Counted from the first letter of the stretch, positions 19,057 to 29,181 are shown. The stretch is DNA of 64,000 bases from Strigamia acuminata (GCA_949358305.1 OX442314.1:38785211-38849210), one strand, 5' to 3'. Notes: generated by a model not told the origin, from the sequence alone. Made by a program: numbers and translations.

Positions 19057-19857
19057 GTAGTAGTCGGCATCGCCGCACGAGATTTAGCTCCGTGCGGTCG
19101 AATTAAAGATACACTTGACTAATACTTGACATGAACGCTCTGCGTTCGAAATCGTGTATAATTATTATACTAATATCCACGATCGCGAGAGCGATTGTAT
19201 TTTCTCCTATTATTTGTCTTCAAGGACGCGATAGCAGACAAACTGTCGCCTCGCTCCTTGAAGATGACTCACGACAATTGACACGAACGAGACAAAGGAA
19301 ACGAGCTTTCTTTTTATATTCCAGAAATGGGAATAATTTATTGGATGGATTTTGAAAGAATTTATAGAACGTTGTTTCTATTTTTATTTGCTATTTTATT
19401 TGCGAATTTTTTCCCGATGACACTAATTTATTATAGATTCGTTTTTTAACTCGACTTTAACTCCGAATTTTTGGAGTTATTATTAGACAAATTTATTTCT
19501 TTACAAGTTAATTCACGACAAGAACATTTGTTTACATGTTCTAAAATTGTTATTGGAGATTTTCACGAACGATTTCGCGAATTTATTGGTTTAAATACAA
19601 ATTTACAGTTTAATTTTAAATTAAACAATCCGAAGAAAAATTTCCGGATTAATACGCTCGATTCCGTCTCGTGGTTATCATTGGACGTGAACCAGATGTG
19701 CCAAGAAGACTCTTTTCTTCCTGACAAGGACGAATCAATGAACAGGAATAGGACTCGACGAGCGGTCGCACGTTTCAGCGACGTTCCTCGAGCCCACCCC
19801 CTATTTATCTCCGTGTTATTGGCGATTTCATTAATTATTTTGTTTCCATCATTGCAG
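19057..19857 (+). other. Element B ORF3 intron (inferred)
   Basis: An AT-rich 801-bp stretch with a GT start and a TTTCCATCATTGCAG end. The open frame that begins at 19471 and runs into ORF3 covers part of it, but its composition there is AT-rich and unlike the GC-rich exon. Element D shows no similar protein in the matching place. Confidence 0.65.
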
Positions 19858-22725
19858 ATGGAGCTCCGAGACACATGGGGAGCGCTCAGCCCCGCATGCA
19901 TAGTGCGAGCGGGCATATATCGAGGCGTACTGCCCGATTTTCTGCGCCGCTGCTTTGGCGAAGATGCGAAGCCATACCGCCTGCGCGTATTATTTTCGCG
20001 CGCCCTCGCCAAGCGTTGGGTTAACGATTGTACACTCCTGGACGCGTTCCCGGAGTCGGTGCGAAACGTCGTCGCTGCAGAGCTCGCTCGCATCGATGAC
20101 CCGAAGTCACCAATCTTCCACCCGGCCCTGTCGAGCCAATACTCCGGCAGGCCGGCGGAGGAGCATGTGTTGTTCGCGTGGCAAGCGGCCGAGACCGAGG
20201 AGGCCCGCGAAGAAGTGTATCAACACTACCGCCAGCAGCTAATCGACACTGCGCCGGCGGTTGCAGAGCGGATTTTGCAAGACGACGGAATGAGCACCGC
20301 CGATATACATCTGTGGTGCGAGCAGATTCGGCAGGGAGAAGTTACGCCACAGTGGCGACCGAGAATGGGGATTCTCACGTCACAAGCTGAAATGTGGCAA
20401 CTCCACTATTTGGGAATTCTCGGCCCCAAATATAATTTCCCAAGGAAGCGCAAGCGCTCCAAGGGAACCGGGGGCAGCGAATCGCGCTCCCCGGGACGGT
20501 CGAAGAAACAGTGCGTCGAACAGCACTCGACCGTCAACGATGGAGCGGGAACGTCAGCGCAGCCACCGCGCGACCCCGCGAATTACACCAGACCAAGGGT
20601 GTTCGTCAACCGTCAGATGAAAGACGGTAAAGAGACTCGAGAAGTCTGGATTTCGGGTGACGAAGAGCGAGTCTCTCGTCCCCGTGTCGGCAGACATCCG
20701 CTAACTCATCGTGAGCAGCGGAAACGAGACCGCAAAGAGCGGTATTTCGCTCGCTGCGAGGCGCGAGGAATTCCCCTTCCCGAACACGCTCTCAAAGCAA
20801 TCGAAGCGAAGGAAGCGAGAGAGGCACGATCGAAGTCGAGTGGCCGATCTTCCGGGGAGCGTCGCGTCCTAGCGCCAGACACGCGGGACCTTCGCGAGAT
20901 CATCACCCAGATGAAACGCAAGAAATTGTCGCGTTTCGACCCCGCGATGCAGTTCGCTCGCAAGATGGGCGTCGTCGAGCATGGTACCGTGATTCCACAC
21001 GAAGTGGCACGGTGGTTAAGCGAATATGTCAATTCGCGACCGCGTGTAGAAAACGCGCCTACGGCCGTCGTTCCACCGACGAGTACTGTAAGCCAGCTCC
21101 CGGCACTCCAAGTCACGCCGACTGGAGTGCAAGCGACGCTGCCACCGCCAACACAACAGTCTTTGACGTTGCTGTTGCCGACGCAGTCATCAACGTCGCA
21201 ACCGTTGCCAGCACAGCAGTCCCTGACGCTGCCGCCGCCGACACAGCCGCTGCCGCCGCCGACGCAGCCCCCGCCGCCGCCGCCGCCGATGCCGGGTTCG
21301 AGCACTACGCCGAACTTGGCCGTCGACGACTCGGTGATGTTGCCCGTTCACCAGAGCATTGCGCGGGAATGCCATAACGCCCGATTCGGAGAATATTACC
21401 CGAGCAAGGCAAGACACGACCGCACCGCGATGTGGTATGAACAGCGTGACGAAAACGCACGGCTGGCTCGAGAGGCAGCCAATCCATCGATCGAAGAGCT
21501 CTTGGCCTTCGCATTTGTGATGGAGGACCCGAGGGCCGCCGCCGCTGCTCTGCAGGGCGCCGACGTCACTCAGCGCCATTTCATCGAGTGGGGGATTTCG
21601 ATGATGCGGCACCACTCGCGCGCGTTCGCTGCAGATCCTGATCGCAGCAACCCTGTAAATCGGCGCAGTCTACAGCTGGCTTTGACGAAAATCATGGTCC
21701 AGTTATTGACCCCCTCGCTCTTTGGGGTCGGACGACAGGCGATGGCCTGTTGGTCCGTAGTCGACAGAGAGGGTGTGCAGATACCTCGCGCACTCGTTGG
21801 GGAATGGAGCGCCATTCTCCCCAACCCGGCGATGACTCGCTTCGAGCTGACCCGGGACGTGGTGAACCCCGAATGGGAGGGGTATAAGTTGCGGAGCATG
21901 GCCTTCCGCCACGCCGTTACCACGTGGGAGCCAACACCGTCAGCGCAGTCACACGCAATGATGGTCACGAGTGAAGAGCCGATGGAGAGCGACGCCGCCT
22001 CTTCGACTGCTTCACGTGGAGCCCCAACTCCACCTCCGCCGCCGCCACCGATGCCACCAGCGGCGACACCACAGACACCCGTCCTATCAAATGCGGCGGG
22101 TAAGCCCAGACGCTTGTTATGTCGGACGCCACCAACGATGTCCGCCGCTCGCCAGAGCCTGACGCCTCCCGCAGCCCAACAAGCGCGGGAAGAGACTGTC
22201 CAACAAGCGGTAGTTCCGAAGAGCGCCAAGCCAGCGAAAGCGGCGAAGCTTCAGACGAACTATTATGAGAAGTTGTGTGACGAGTTCTCTCAGCTGTCGA
22301 TGACGACGGCGACGCGCAAATTCATCCTCGCGCAGAGAGACAAGGGGAAATCGGTATTCGTTTGGCTACACAACCAGGTGCGCCAGACCACCGATTTGAT
22401 CCTCCATCAGCGTTTGCTGAGGGCCCACCGTGCGCCTCGAACGGCCGCGGAGGCGAACGCGATCCGGCACACCAATTCCGGGTTTTCGGCGTTCATTCCG
22501 CGGGTTTGGCTGCATGAGAGGAGACGTGCCCCGTACGAGCCAGCCGGCGGCCACGCATTGTGCTTCATTTCCGAGCACGAGGACCCCCGCGACCAGTCTT
22601 CAGCCTTGGTTGGAGATCTGGTTTTGCCGCCCGGCGTTGTGCCGCCCGGCGCTGAGCCGCCCGTCCCTGGAGTGAGTTTCGCCCAGGCGATGGATCCAGC
22701 GTCGGGTCCCAGCAAGAAGGATTGA
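19858..22725 (+). CDS. Element B ORF3, main exon: novel conserved protein
   Basis: With exon 1 the product is about 986 aa. It is homologous along its length to element D ORF3. The N-terminal domain (about 200 aa) begins MELRDTWGALSP and includes ...SQAEMWQLHYLGILG. A basic segment follows (KRKRSK, a possible nuclear signal), then a Ser/Arg/Pro-rich linker with PPPP runs. Next is a middle domain with RQAMACWSVVDREGV and ...AFAADPDRSNP, and last a C-terminal domain with SVFVWLHNQVR, RLLRAHR and RVWLHERR. No signal peptide, transmembrane helix or furin-like site is seen in the mature exon, so it does not look like an envelope protein. I recognise no family; function is unknown. It ends 39 bp before the 3' LTR. 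Confidence 0.85.
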   Translation: MELRDTWGALSPACIVRAGIYRGVLPDFLRRCFGEDAKPYRLRVLFSRALAKRWVNDCTLLDAFPESVRNVVAAELARIDDPKSPIFHPALSSQYSGRPAEEHVLFAWQAAETEEAREEVYQHYRQQLIDTAPAVAERILQDDGMSTADIHLWCEQIRQGEVTPQWRPRMGILTSQAEMWQLHYLGILGPKYNFPRKRKRSKGTGGSESRSPGRSKKQCVEQHSTVNDGAGTSAQPPRDPANYTRPRVFVNRQMKDGKETREVWISGDEERVSRPRVGRHPLTHREQRKRDRKERYFARCEARGIPLPEHALKAIEAKEAREARSKSSGRSSGERRVLAPDTRDLREIITQMKRKKLSRFDPAMQFARKMGVVEHGTVIPHEVARWLSEYVNSRPRVENAPTAVVPPTSTVSQLPALQVTPTGVQATLPPPTQQSLTLLLPTQSSTSQPLPAQQSLTLPPPTQPLPPPTQPPPPPPPMPGSSTTPNLAVDDSVMLPVHQSIARECHNARFGEYYPSKARHDRTAMWYEQRDENARLAREAANPSIEELLAFAFVMEDPRAAAAALQGADVTQRHFIEWGISMMRHHSRAFAADPDRSNPVNRRSLQLALTKIMVQLLTPSLFGVGRQAMACWSVVDREGVQIPRALVGEWSAILPNPAMTRFELTRDVVNPEWEGYKLRSMAFRHAVTTWEPTPSAQSHAMMVTSEEPMESDAASSTASRGAPTPPPPPPPMPPAATPQTPVLSNAAGKPRRLLCRTPPTMSAARQSLTPPAAQQAREETVQQAVVPKSAKPAKAAKLQTNYYEKLCDEFSQLSMTTATRKFILAQRDKGKSVFVWLHNQVRQTTDLILHQRLLRAHRAPRTAAEANAIRHTNSGFSAFIPRVWLHERRRAPYEPAGGHALCFISEHEDPRDQSSALVGDLVLPPGVVPPGAEPPVPGVSFAQAMDPASGPSKKD

Positions 22726-22749
22726 TCGCTCCGAACACCGGCGGTCAGA

Positions 22750-22764
22750 GCTGGGAGGGGGACG
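22750..22764 (+). promoter_or_regulatory. Element B polypurine tract
   Basis: GCTGGGAGGGGGACG lies directly before the 3' LTR. Element D has GGAGGAGGGACG in the same place. Confidence 0.8.
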
Positions 22765-23759
22765 TGTGGTGACCCGACTGGGGTGGGGCACGAAGAGTTT
22801 CTCTCGTGGCCTACATACGGGTAAAGAAGGGGAGTCGCACGCGCGCCTCCCTTCCCTCAGAGCATTGACATCCAGTCAATGGACGGGCGTCTGCCCTGGG
22901 GGAGTGGGGGAGATTCGTCTTCTCCACTATTGGGTGGCTTTAGTCACCTGTCACCCCCGCTTTGTGCAAAGGAATTCGCCTTGCACTGAGCGGGCAGAAC
23001 CAACACAAAAATCAACCAAGATACACGTAAAAGCCAAACGTCCTAAAACGATCAAGCCTAAGTACAAAGACTTCAGGAGTGACCTAGGACAAGGGACTTT
23101 CAACGTGAGTACGATTGATTTGTGTTAACCTCCGCAGAGTAACCTGCGAAACAAGATTACCACACTATTTTAGCAAGCCAGCCAGAAATAGTAAACCTAC
23201 TCCAATTTAGCGAGTTGTGCAGACAAACGGTCGCACAAGCCTAAATTGCAGTAACCACGACGAGCGTTCCCGCCGCTGTGTGTATCGCCGGGAACCACCA
23301 AGCGTCCGCCGCTGTGTGATCGCCGGACACCTAAACAAAACCCTAAACCTAGACAACAGACCAGAAGTAAGACCTTTTAGGCATTCACTCGCGCCCGACC
23401 AGCGTGAGCCCGAAGGACCGAACGAGAAACGTGAGACGAGGACGCCATTCATTGCCACGCCGGCCCAAGACGACACCACGTTGCCACGCGGACGCCATCT
23501 TGGATCCACAGCGACAAAGGACGACCTCGACCAGTTTCCCGCCAACTTCACACACCCCAACCTTTTACCTTTTTATTCCCTTACATATTTTATCCCCTTT
23601 ACCTGTACATTCCCGTATAATAAATACATTTATTATATTTACCATTTTACATTGTTTGCCGTTTCACATTATTTGGGTAACCGCTTGAGTAAAGCGGTAT
23701 TGCGAGATTAGAGAGTGACTCATACCACGTATCAGCGACAGATCGAGTTGAGCGCGACA
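22765..23759 (+). repeat. Element B 3' LTR
   Basis: A 995-bp copy of 10246-11240, followed by the CCTT target duplication and then by element A pol. Confidence 0.95.
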
Positions 23760-24693
23760 CCTTCTTGCGGCGGGAGTAAACGGGACAGCGCGTCCGCTAT
23801 ATTCGTAGACCCCGCTTTATGTCGGATTGCAAACTCGAAGGGTTGCAGACGTAAAACCCATCTCTCAATTCGTGCACTTGGCTTCGATCTGGTCGAGTAA
23901 ATGACTTCGAGGGCTTTATGATCCGTTATTAATTCAAATTTCATACCAATCAGGTATATTCTGAACTTTTCGCACGCCCAAACGACGGCGAGCGCTTCTT
24001 TTTCCGTCTGTGAATACCTGCGCTCCACCGTCGAGAGGGATCTGCTCGCAAATGCGATTGGGCTCTTCTGTCCATCTTTTTGCGTTTGGACGAGGACCGC
24101 TCCCAGCCCAACTGGTGATGCGTCCACGATCAACTGCGTAATGGCATGTTTTCTAAAAAATGCCAACGTCTCCGCTCGACACAACGCTTCTTTTAGTGCT
24201 TGAAATGCCGTTTCTTGTGCTTTTCCCCATTTGAACTCTTCATCCTTGCGAGCGACGGCTCTCAACGGCTCCGCCAGTGTCGCAAAATCCTTAATGTAGC
24301 GGGAACAGTAGTTGACAAGCCCTAAAAAGCTCCGTACTTCCGTTTCGGACTTCGGCGCTCGTGCATCTCTCACTGCCTTCACTTTTTGTTCCGCCACGGA
24401 TATTCCGCCCTTCGAGATTACGTGGCCCAAGAAATTGAGCTTTGACATCCCAAAAGAGCACTTTTTCAAGTTCAAAGTCAGTCCATTTCTTTCCAGCACT
24501 TCTAGAACTCGGTCCAACCGCTCGTCGTGTTCGCTGACCGTTCGTCCGTGCACCACGATGTCATCTAATGAGTTTTTGGTTCCCTGGCATTCTTCTAATA
24601 TCAGTTGTACGATCCGCTGGTACTCTTCGGGTGCCGAGGCAACTCCGAAGAACAGGCGTTTGTACCGAAACAAACCTCTATGCGTAACAAATA
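23760..24693 (-). CDS. Element A pol, middle piece: RT C-half and RNase H
   Basis: The frame continues the RT begun at 27141. It holds FVTHRGLFRYKRLFFG, a SLDDIV box where YxDD is usual, LGHVISKGG, and then RNase H motifs IVDASPVGLGA, TEKEALAVVW and TDHKALE. It ends at the element B junction in NIADALSRLLPPQEG. The open frame read from 24871 includes LTR sequence of element C at its start, which is not part of this protein. Confidence 0.9.
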
Positions 24694-24698
24694 CCGTG

Positions 24699-25015
24699 TG
24701 TAAAAACTGGCGTTTTAAAGGGACGCACCAATTGGGGGGAATTGGAGGTGGCGCCATGTTTGGCCACCAGAGGGTCACTTCGGTGACCCACACTGTATTG
24801 GGTTGACTTATTTTTATGTATAAAGGGGGAAACGAAATAGATATTTGCATATCCTGTTTAAATAAAATCACTGTTCAATGTAACCCCTGTGTGTACGCGT
24901 GCTTCTTTATCCAATCTTCAACAATCAGTTTAAATCCTGTGCCATCGGTGATCCAAGTCCTTCCAGATAAGTTTTAAGTATATTTCGATTATTTTAAGTT
25001 ACGTGAGTAACTATA
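24699..25015 (+). repeat. Element C 5' LTR
   Basis: A 317-bp LTR, TGTAAAAACTGG...GTAACTATA. It includes an AATAAA signal in TTTAAATAAAATCACTG and a possible TATA-like TATAAAGG upstream of it. Confidence 0.93.
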
Positions 25016-25033
25016 TGGTGCCGAAACCCGGGA
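25016..25033 (+). promoter_or_regulatory. Element C primer binding site
   Basis: TGGTGCCGAAACCCGGGA directly follows the LTR. It starts with the TGG expected for a tRNA CCA end and resembles primer sites I associate with BEL/Pao elements. The tRNA is not identified. Confidence 0.65.
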
Positions 25034-25076
25034 AATATTGCAAGAAAAACGAACCAGGACAAGAAAATTTGATAAA

Positions 25077-26282
25077 ATGGCTGATTTGGCAAACACAAGG
25101 AAGCAGAGAGAAGCAGCGAGGGGAGGTGTCCGAAACCTCATGAACACGTCAAAGAACGAGATGAAAAACCACCACATCAACACGGTGAAATTACTTTGGT
25201 TAAAGGCGCAATTGACGACGAGACGGACCGAAATTGAGGAATTGGATCTCCGTGTGGCCGACGCCATTACGAATATAAACGAGGTGATGGACGATTCAAT
25301 GGAAGCGGATGAATTTCAAGATGAAATGATCGAAGCGGAAGTCCGACTCGAGGTTGCAATAAGGGAAATAAAGTCGAAAAAACAGCAAGTATCGAATATG
25401 AATTTACCAAACATTAATACATATTTACCGAACCGCGAGACGACATTACAATCGAACACGAATTTCACAAGCGTCGCGGCGACGAATTTCACGGACGTCA
25501 GGGCGACGAATTTCCCGAACTTAAGAGCAACATTACAATCGAACGCGACCGTCGAGGCGACAAATTTGGGGACCAATTGGGCAAACGCCGATGCGACGAA
25601 TTGGGAGATAAAGTCGAAAAAACAGCAAGTATCGAATATGAATTTACCAAACATTAATACATATTTACCGAACCGCGAAACGATATTACAATCGAACACG
25701 AATTTTACAATCGCCGCGGCAGCGAATTTCACGGATGTCGGGGCGACGAGTTTGGCGAGCGTCGGGACAACGATTGTCGGGGGCGACGAATTTAGCAAGC
25801 GCTCGAGATACGAATTTGGAGGACGTTCGAGCGATGAATTTGGCGAACGTTCGAGCGACGAGTTTGGCGAGTGTTCGAGATGCGAATACGATTATGGCGG
25901 ACGTTCGAGATGCGAATACGATTACGATTATGGCGGACGTTCGAGATGCAAATACGATTATGGTGGACGTTCGAGATGTGAATACGATTATGGCGGACGT
26001 TTGAGATGCGAATACGATTATGGCGGACGTTCGAGACGCGAATACAATTATGGCGGACGTTCGAGATGCAAATTTGGCGGGCTTTGGAGCAACGAATTTG
26101 GCGAGCGTTCGAGATGCGAAATTGGCGAACGTCGAAGACACCAATTTGGTGAACATCGAGACAACGAATTTGACAAGCGTCGGGGCAAAGAATTGGGCGA
26201 ACATCGAGACGAATTTGACAAACATAGCACCGAAATTACGGAGTTCTTACGCGAATGGGACTTTTACGAACGAAATGACTAA
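25077..26282 (+). CDS. Element C Gag-like repeat protein
   Basis: A 401-aa frame from the ATG at 25077 (MADLANTRKQREAARGG). Residues 1-110 form a charged helical segment with RRTEIEELDLRVADAI, reminiscent of BEL/Pao Gag N-termini. Then a block containing KSKKQQVSNMNLPNIN occurs twice, 240 bp apart. The rest is tandem repeat: NF/NL-rich units and then CEYDYGGRSR units. A second plus frame (25735-26781, broken by one TGA near 26002) reads the same repeats as DANTIMADVR. It runs further, into two TKPTxDYTRxGMW copies. It is unclear which frame the element uses. Confidence 0.55.
   Translation: MADLANTRKQREAARGGVRNLMNTSKNEMKNHHINTVKLLWLKAQLTTRRTEIEELDLRVADAITNINEVMDDSMEADEFQDEMIEAEVRLEVAIREIKSKKQQVSNMNLPNINTYLPNRETTLQSNTNFTSVAATNFTDVRATNFPNLRATLQSNATVEATNLGTNWANADATNWEIKSKKQQVSNMNLPNINTYLPNRETILQSNTNFTIAAAANFTDVGATSLASVGTTIVGGDEFSKRSRYEFGGRSSDEFGERSSDEFGECSRCEYDYGGRSRCEYDYDYGGRSRCKYDYGGRSRCEYDYGGRLRCEYDYGGRSRREYNYGGRSRCKFGGLWSNEFGERSRCEIGERRRHQFGEHRDNEFDKRRGKELGEHRDEFDKHSTEITEFLREWDFYERND
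25369..25848 (+). repeat. 240-bp tandem duplication in element C
   Basis: Two units with an exact 240-bp offset (for example AAGTCGAAAA at 25371 and 25611). They are nearly identical for about the first 100 bases and then diverge. Confidence 0.75.
25876..26080 (+). repeat. 30-bp coding minisatellite in element C
   Basis: Repeated units of about 30 bp built on GACGTTCGAGATGCGAATAC and GATTATGGCG, with point changes between units. They grade into 24-bp GACGAATTTGGCGA-type units on both sides. Confidence 0.8.
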
Positions 26283-26823
26283 ACCAACAGTCGACTACAC
26301 CCGACGTGGGATGTGGGAAAGCCCAGTCCAAACAGATGAGGAAACCGAAATCAACGTGAATACGACTTTGAACGAAACAACGAAACCAACAATTGACTAC
26401 ACCCGATATGGGATGTGGAAAAAACTGTCTCGTGAACTAAACTTAGAAAAAACTAGGGAGCAAGATATTGCATTATTGACACTTGGAGCGACCGAAACGA
26501 CAATTGCGAAAAGAAATCGGCTCAAATTGTTACATAATAATCACAATGACATTACTTACAGTTTAAAAATCGAGGTGACAAATTGGGCGACGTCTGGGCG
26601 ACGAATTGGGCGAGCATCGGGACAACGAATTTTGCGAACGTCGGGGCAAACAACAATCAAACCAGACTTCACTTTGCAGTATGAACGCATTACGTCGACG
26701 AAAACAAGACGTGACGTAAAGATTAGATCGTGCGATTTAAGACTTGGAAACGGGACAAGACCGATTCAAAGACTGTCATAGGAATGTGAAAATGGAGGTC
26801 CATCCCCGGGGGACGGGGGGGAC

Positions 26824-27140
26824 TGTAAAAACTGGCGTTTTAAAGGGACGCACCAATTGGGGGGAATTGGAGGTGGCGCCATGTTTGGCCACCAGAGGGT
26901 CACTTCGGTGACCCACACTGTATTGGGTTGACTTATTTTTATGTATAAAGGGGGAAACGAAATAGATATTTGCATATCCTGTTTAAATAAAATCACTGTT
27001 CAATGTAACCCCTGTGTGTACGCGTGCTTCTTTATCCAATCTTCAACAATCAGTTTAAATCCTGTGCCATCGGTGATCCAAGTCCTTCCAGATAAGTTTT
27101 AAGTATATTTCGATTATTTTAAGTTACGTGAGTAACTATA
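26824..27140 (+). repeat. Element C 3' LTR
   Basis: A 317-bp copy of 24699-25015, preceded by a G-rich purine tract and followed by the CCGTG duplication. Confidence 0.93.
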
Positions 27141-28884
27141 CCGTGTATTTGCGGGAACTCTCTTTTAGTGGTATCTGAAGATACCCCCACCGACAATCGA
27201 GTTTCGTGATGACTTCTGCGCCATCAATCTCTTCTAATACTTCCTCCATTGTCGGCAGGGGGTGACGGCTTCTCTTGATGGCTTGGTTTACTGCCCTCAT
27301 ATCTAGGCATATCCTGATGGAACCGTCTGGTTTTCGAACAGGCACCATTGGTGAGACCCATTCCGTGGGGCCAGTAACGGGTTCTATGATGTCTTGTTCT
27401 AATAGTCGATCCAATTCTTCATCCACCTGTTTTCTTATGTGAAAGGGGATCCTCCTTACGCTTTGGGCTACTGGTCTCACTTCGGGATCCATATATAGCT
27501 CCAATTCGTAGTTTTTCAATTTCCCAATTCCAGCAAATAATTTCCTGTGTTTTCTCACTTTTGCGGCCAGTTCCTCTCGTACACCGACTAGTGCTTCCTC
27601 AAATTCCACGTTTTCATCCACAACTCGAACCGTTTCTTCTTTTATTTCTATAAGACCCAGTTGTCGTGATGTGTGTCTGCTTAGCAACGACACTTCACCT
27701 GTCGGCACAATTAGGAACCTCGCATCAACGCTTTTTTCTCCACTTCTCACTTTTGCTGTGAATTGTCCCGTTGTTTCCAATGGGCGTTTGAAACCGTACG
27801 CATATAACTTAGTTGTCGTCGGCTCGGCACGCATTCCAGTTCTTTTTAATAAATTCCACGCCTCTTGAGTTATTAAATTAGCGGTCGATCCAGAATCTAT
27901 CATGACGTTTACTTCCTTCGGTCCGATCAAAACCTTCACACAATCCTTTTGCATTGTTGTGGAAATGTGAAACGAATAATCGCTGTCATTGTCCGACTCC
28001 TCGACTCCTTTCACGCCAACATACTGAACTTTGTCTTTCGTGCCTCGCCCTCGATTCCCAGAATTTTTCATCCGACATACCTTCGCAAAATGTCCGAGTT
28101 TGTGGCAGAATCCGCATTCTTTGCCTTTTGCTACGGTGCATGCATTTGCTAAATGGTCTTTCCGGCCGCACCGAAAACATCCGACGCCATCTTGCGGTTT
28201 GCTTTCCTGCCTGTCGCCAAAATTCTGTGGTTTTCCCGTCCATTTCCGGAAATTTCCTCTCGTTTTTGAACTTCCTCGTTGCTTAAACGATTTATTGTCC
28301 TGTCGCATTTGATTTACAGCCTCTTCCTTGATCTTCACTCCGCTCTCTTTTTCCATCAAGGTCGCGTGTTGGTCACTCGCCTCACTCGCGCGCGCCATTT
28401 TCAAAAGTGAGTCCAAGGTCACTGTATCCTCTCTTAAAAGTCGTCTTCTCAGTCCCTTATCTTTTCCTTTTTCAATTATTTGGTCCACTATGAGATCGTC
28501 TCTTATTACACCAAACTCGCACGTTTTTACTAACGTTTTCAACTTCGTGACGTACGCGTCCATTGATTCATTCTGTCCTTGTGCTTGTTGTCGGAATAAA
28601 TGGCGTTCATACCTCAAATTTTTCCTTGGATTGAAGTACGCATCTAAAGTCGCCACCGCCGTCGCGTAATCCACTCGCTGGGCTGTCGTAAAGGTCTCGT
28701 AGATCTCCTGCACACCTGTGCCTGCTAAATGTAGTAATAGGGCTTTTTTCTGCCCCTCATCAACGATTTTAGCAGCGGTGAGGTAGTAATCGAACCCTTT
28801 TTTCCAGCGTTTCCACCGCTGATCCAAATTGCCCTCAGCCAGGTCCAGATTCGCGATGGTTGGCAAATTCAGTCCAGCCGCCAT
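27141..28884 (-). CDS. Element A gag, protease and N-terminal RT
   Basis: The first 581 residues of the split Gag-Pol, from the ATG at 28884 (MAAGLNLPTI). A Gag domain is followed by two zinc knuckles (CFRCGRKDHLANAC near 235 and CGFCHKLGHFAKVC), an aspartic protease (MIDSGSTANLI near 326) and the RT fingers (VSPMVPVRKPDGSIRICLDM, ITKLDCRWGYLQ). The frame is interrupted by element C just after the first catalytic Asp region and resumes at 24693. No stop or frameshift is seen within the piece. Confidence 0.92.
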
Positions 28885-29030
28885 TATTTTTCCAAATTTA
28901 TCACCGGTACTTCAAAAATTTCTCTCCAAACTCACAATTATCGCGACATACGATTGTTCAATTATTGTTCCAATTGTCCTATATTATTAATTCGATGCAA
29001 TCGGATTTAACTTTTTCCTTTTTGTTTATC

Positions 29031-29040
29031 CTCGTCGCCA
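29031..29040 (-). promoter_or_regulatory. Element A primer binding site (candidate)
   Basis: On the minus strand TGGCGACGAG lies two bases after the 5' LTR. It matches the first ten bases of the element E site. Confidence 0.5.
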
Positions 29041-29042
29041 TT

Positions 29043-29181
29043 TGTAGGAACTCAGATTGCATGACACACACTCATCAAGGTTGTCATATGAACTACTTTA
29101 TTACAGGTGCTCAAGGTCGCTTAGTGCATGTACAGAGGTAGCGCCATCTAGTGGCTGTATTTACAATTGTAAGACACGACA
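29043..29181 (-). repeat. Element A 5' LTR
   Basis: A 139-bp copy of 8318-8456 followed by the CCGGC target duplication. Confidence 0.95.

Larger units (their letters stand above)
10246..23759 (+). mobile_element. Element B: 13.5-kb gypsy-type element with gag, pol and a spliced third ORF
   Basis: The 995-bp LTRs (10246-11240 and 22765-23759) agree across every open frame they contain. The TSD is CCTT (10242-10245 and 23760-23763). A tRNA-Pro-type primer site lies at 11243-11260 and a purine tract at 22750-22764. Coding order: gag (11285-14389), pol by -1 frameshift (to 18483), then ORF3 with a short first exon (18964-19056) and a large second exon (19858-22725). It is inserted inside the pol frame of element A in the opposite orientation. 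Element D at 50371-63238 belongs to the same family but has diverged. Confidence 0.95.
24699..27140 (+). mobile_element. Element C: non-autonomous LTR element, BEL/Pao-like
   Basis: A 2442-bp element with two 317-bp LTRs (24699-25015 and 26824-27140) that read the same by eye. The TSD is CCGTG (24694-24698 and 27141-27145). An 18-base primer site lies at 25016-25033 and a G-rich purine tract at about 26803-26823. The interior codes only for a Gag-like N-terminus followed by tandem-repeat peptide. No protease, RT or integrase is present, so it must depend on another element. It is inserted in element A pol within the RT domain. Confidence 0.92.
8318..29181 (-). mobile_element. Element A: Ty3/gypsy retrotransposon split by nested insertions B and C
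   Basis: A minus-strand element with two 139-bp LTRs (8318-8456 and 29043-29181) that read identically by eye, and a perfect CCGGC duplication (8313-8317 and 29182-29186). Its pol is interrupted by element B (10246-23759, TSD CCTT) and element C (24699-27140, TSD CCGTG). Without the two insertions and one TSD copy each, the coding pieces 27141-28884, 23760-24693 and 8708-10241 sum to 4212 nt. That is exactly 1404 codons including the stop. The element was therefore intact until B and C arrived. Without them it is about 4.9 kb. Confidence 0.95.

Noticed and set aside
19471-19857. N-terminal extension of ORF3 in element B
   Set aside because: The frame is open by chance through an AT-rich intron-like stretch and has no counterpart in element D. 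The conserved protein starts at 19858 after an AG acceptor.
19858-22725. ORF3 as a retroviral envelope
   Set aside because: No signal peptide, no membrane helix, no fusion-type hydrophobic segment and no cysteine pattern. The protein is basic, Pro-rich and soluble-looking in both elements.
25880-26075. CRISPR-like spaced repeats
   Set aside because: The units are contiguous with no unique spacers, in a eukaryotic retroelement.
25316-26225. Minus-strand ORFs across element C repeats (160 and 179 aa)
   Set aside because: They are antisense readings of repeats with a length divisible by three, which stay open in several frames.
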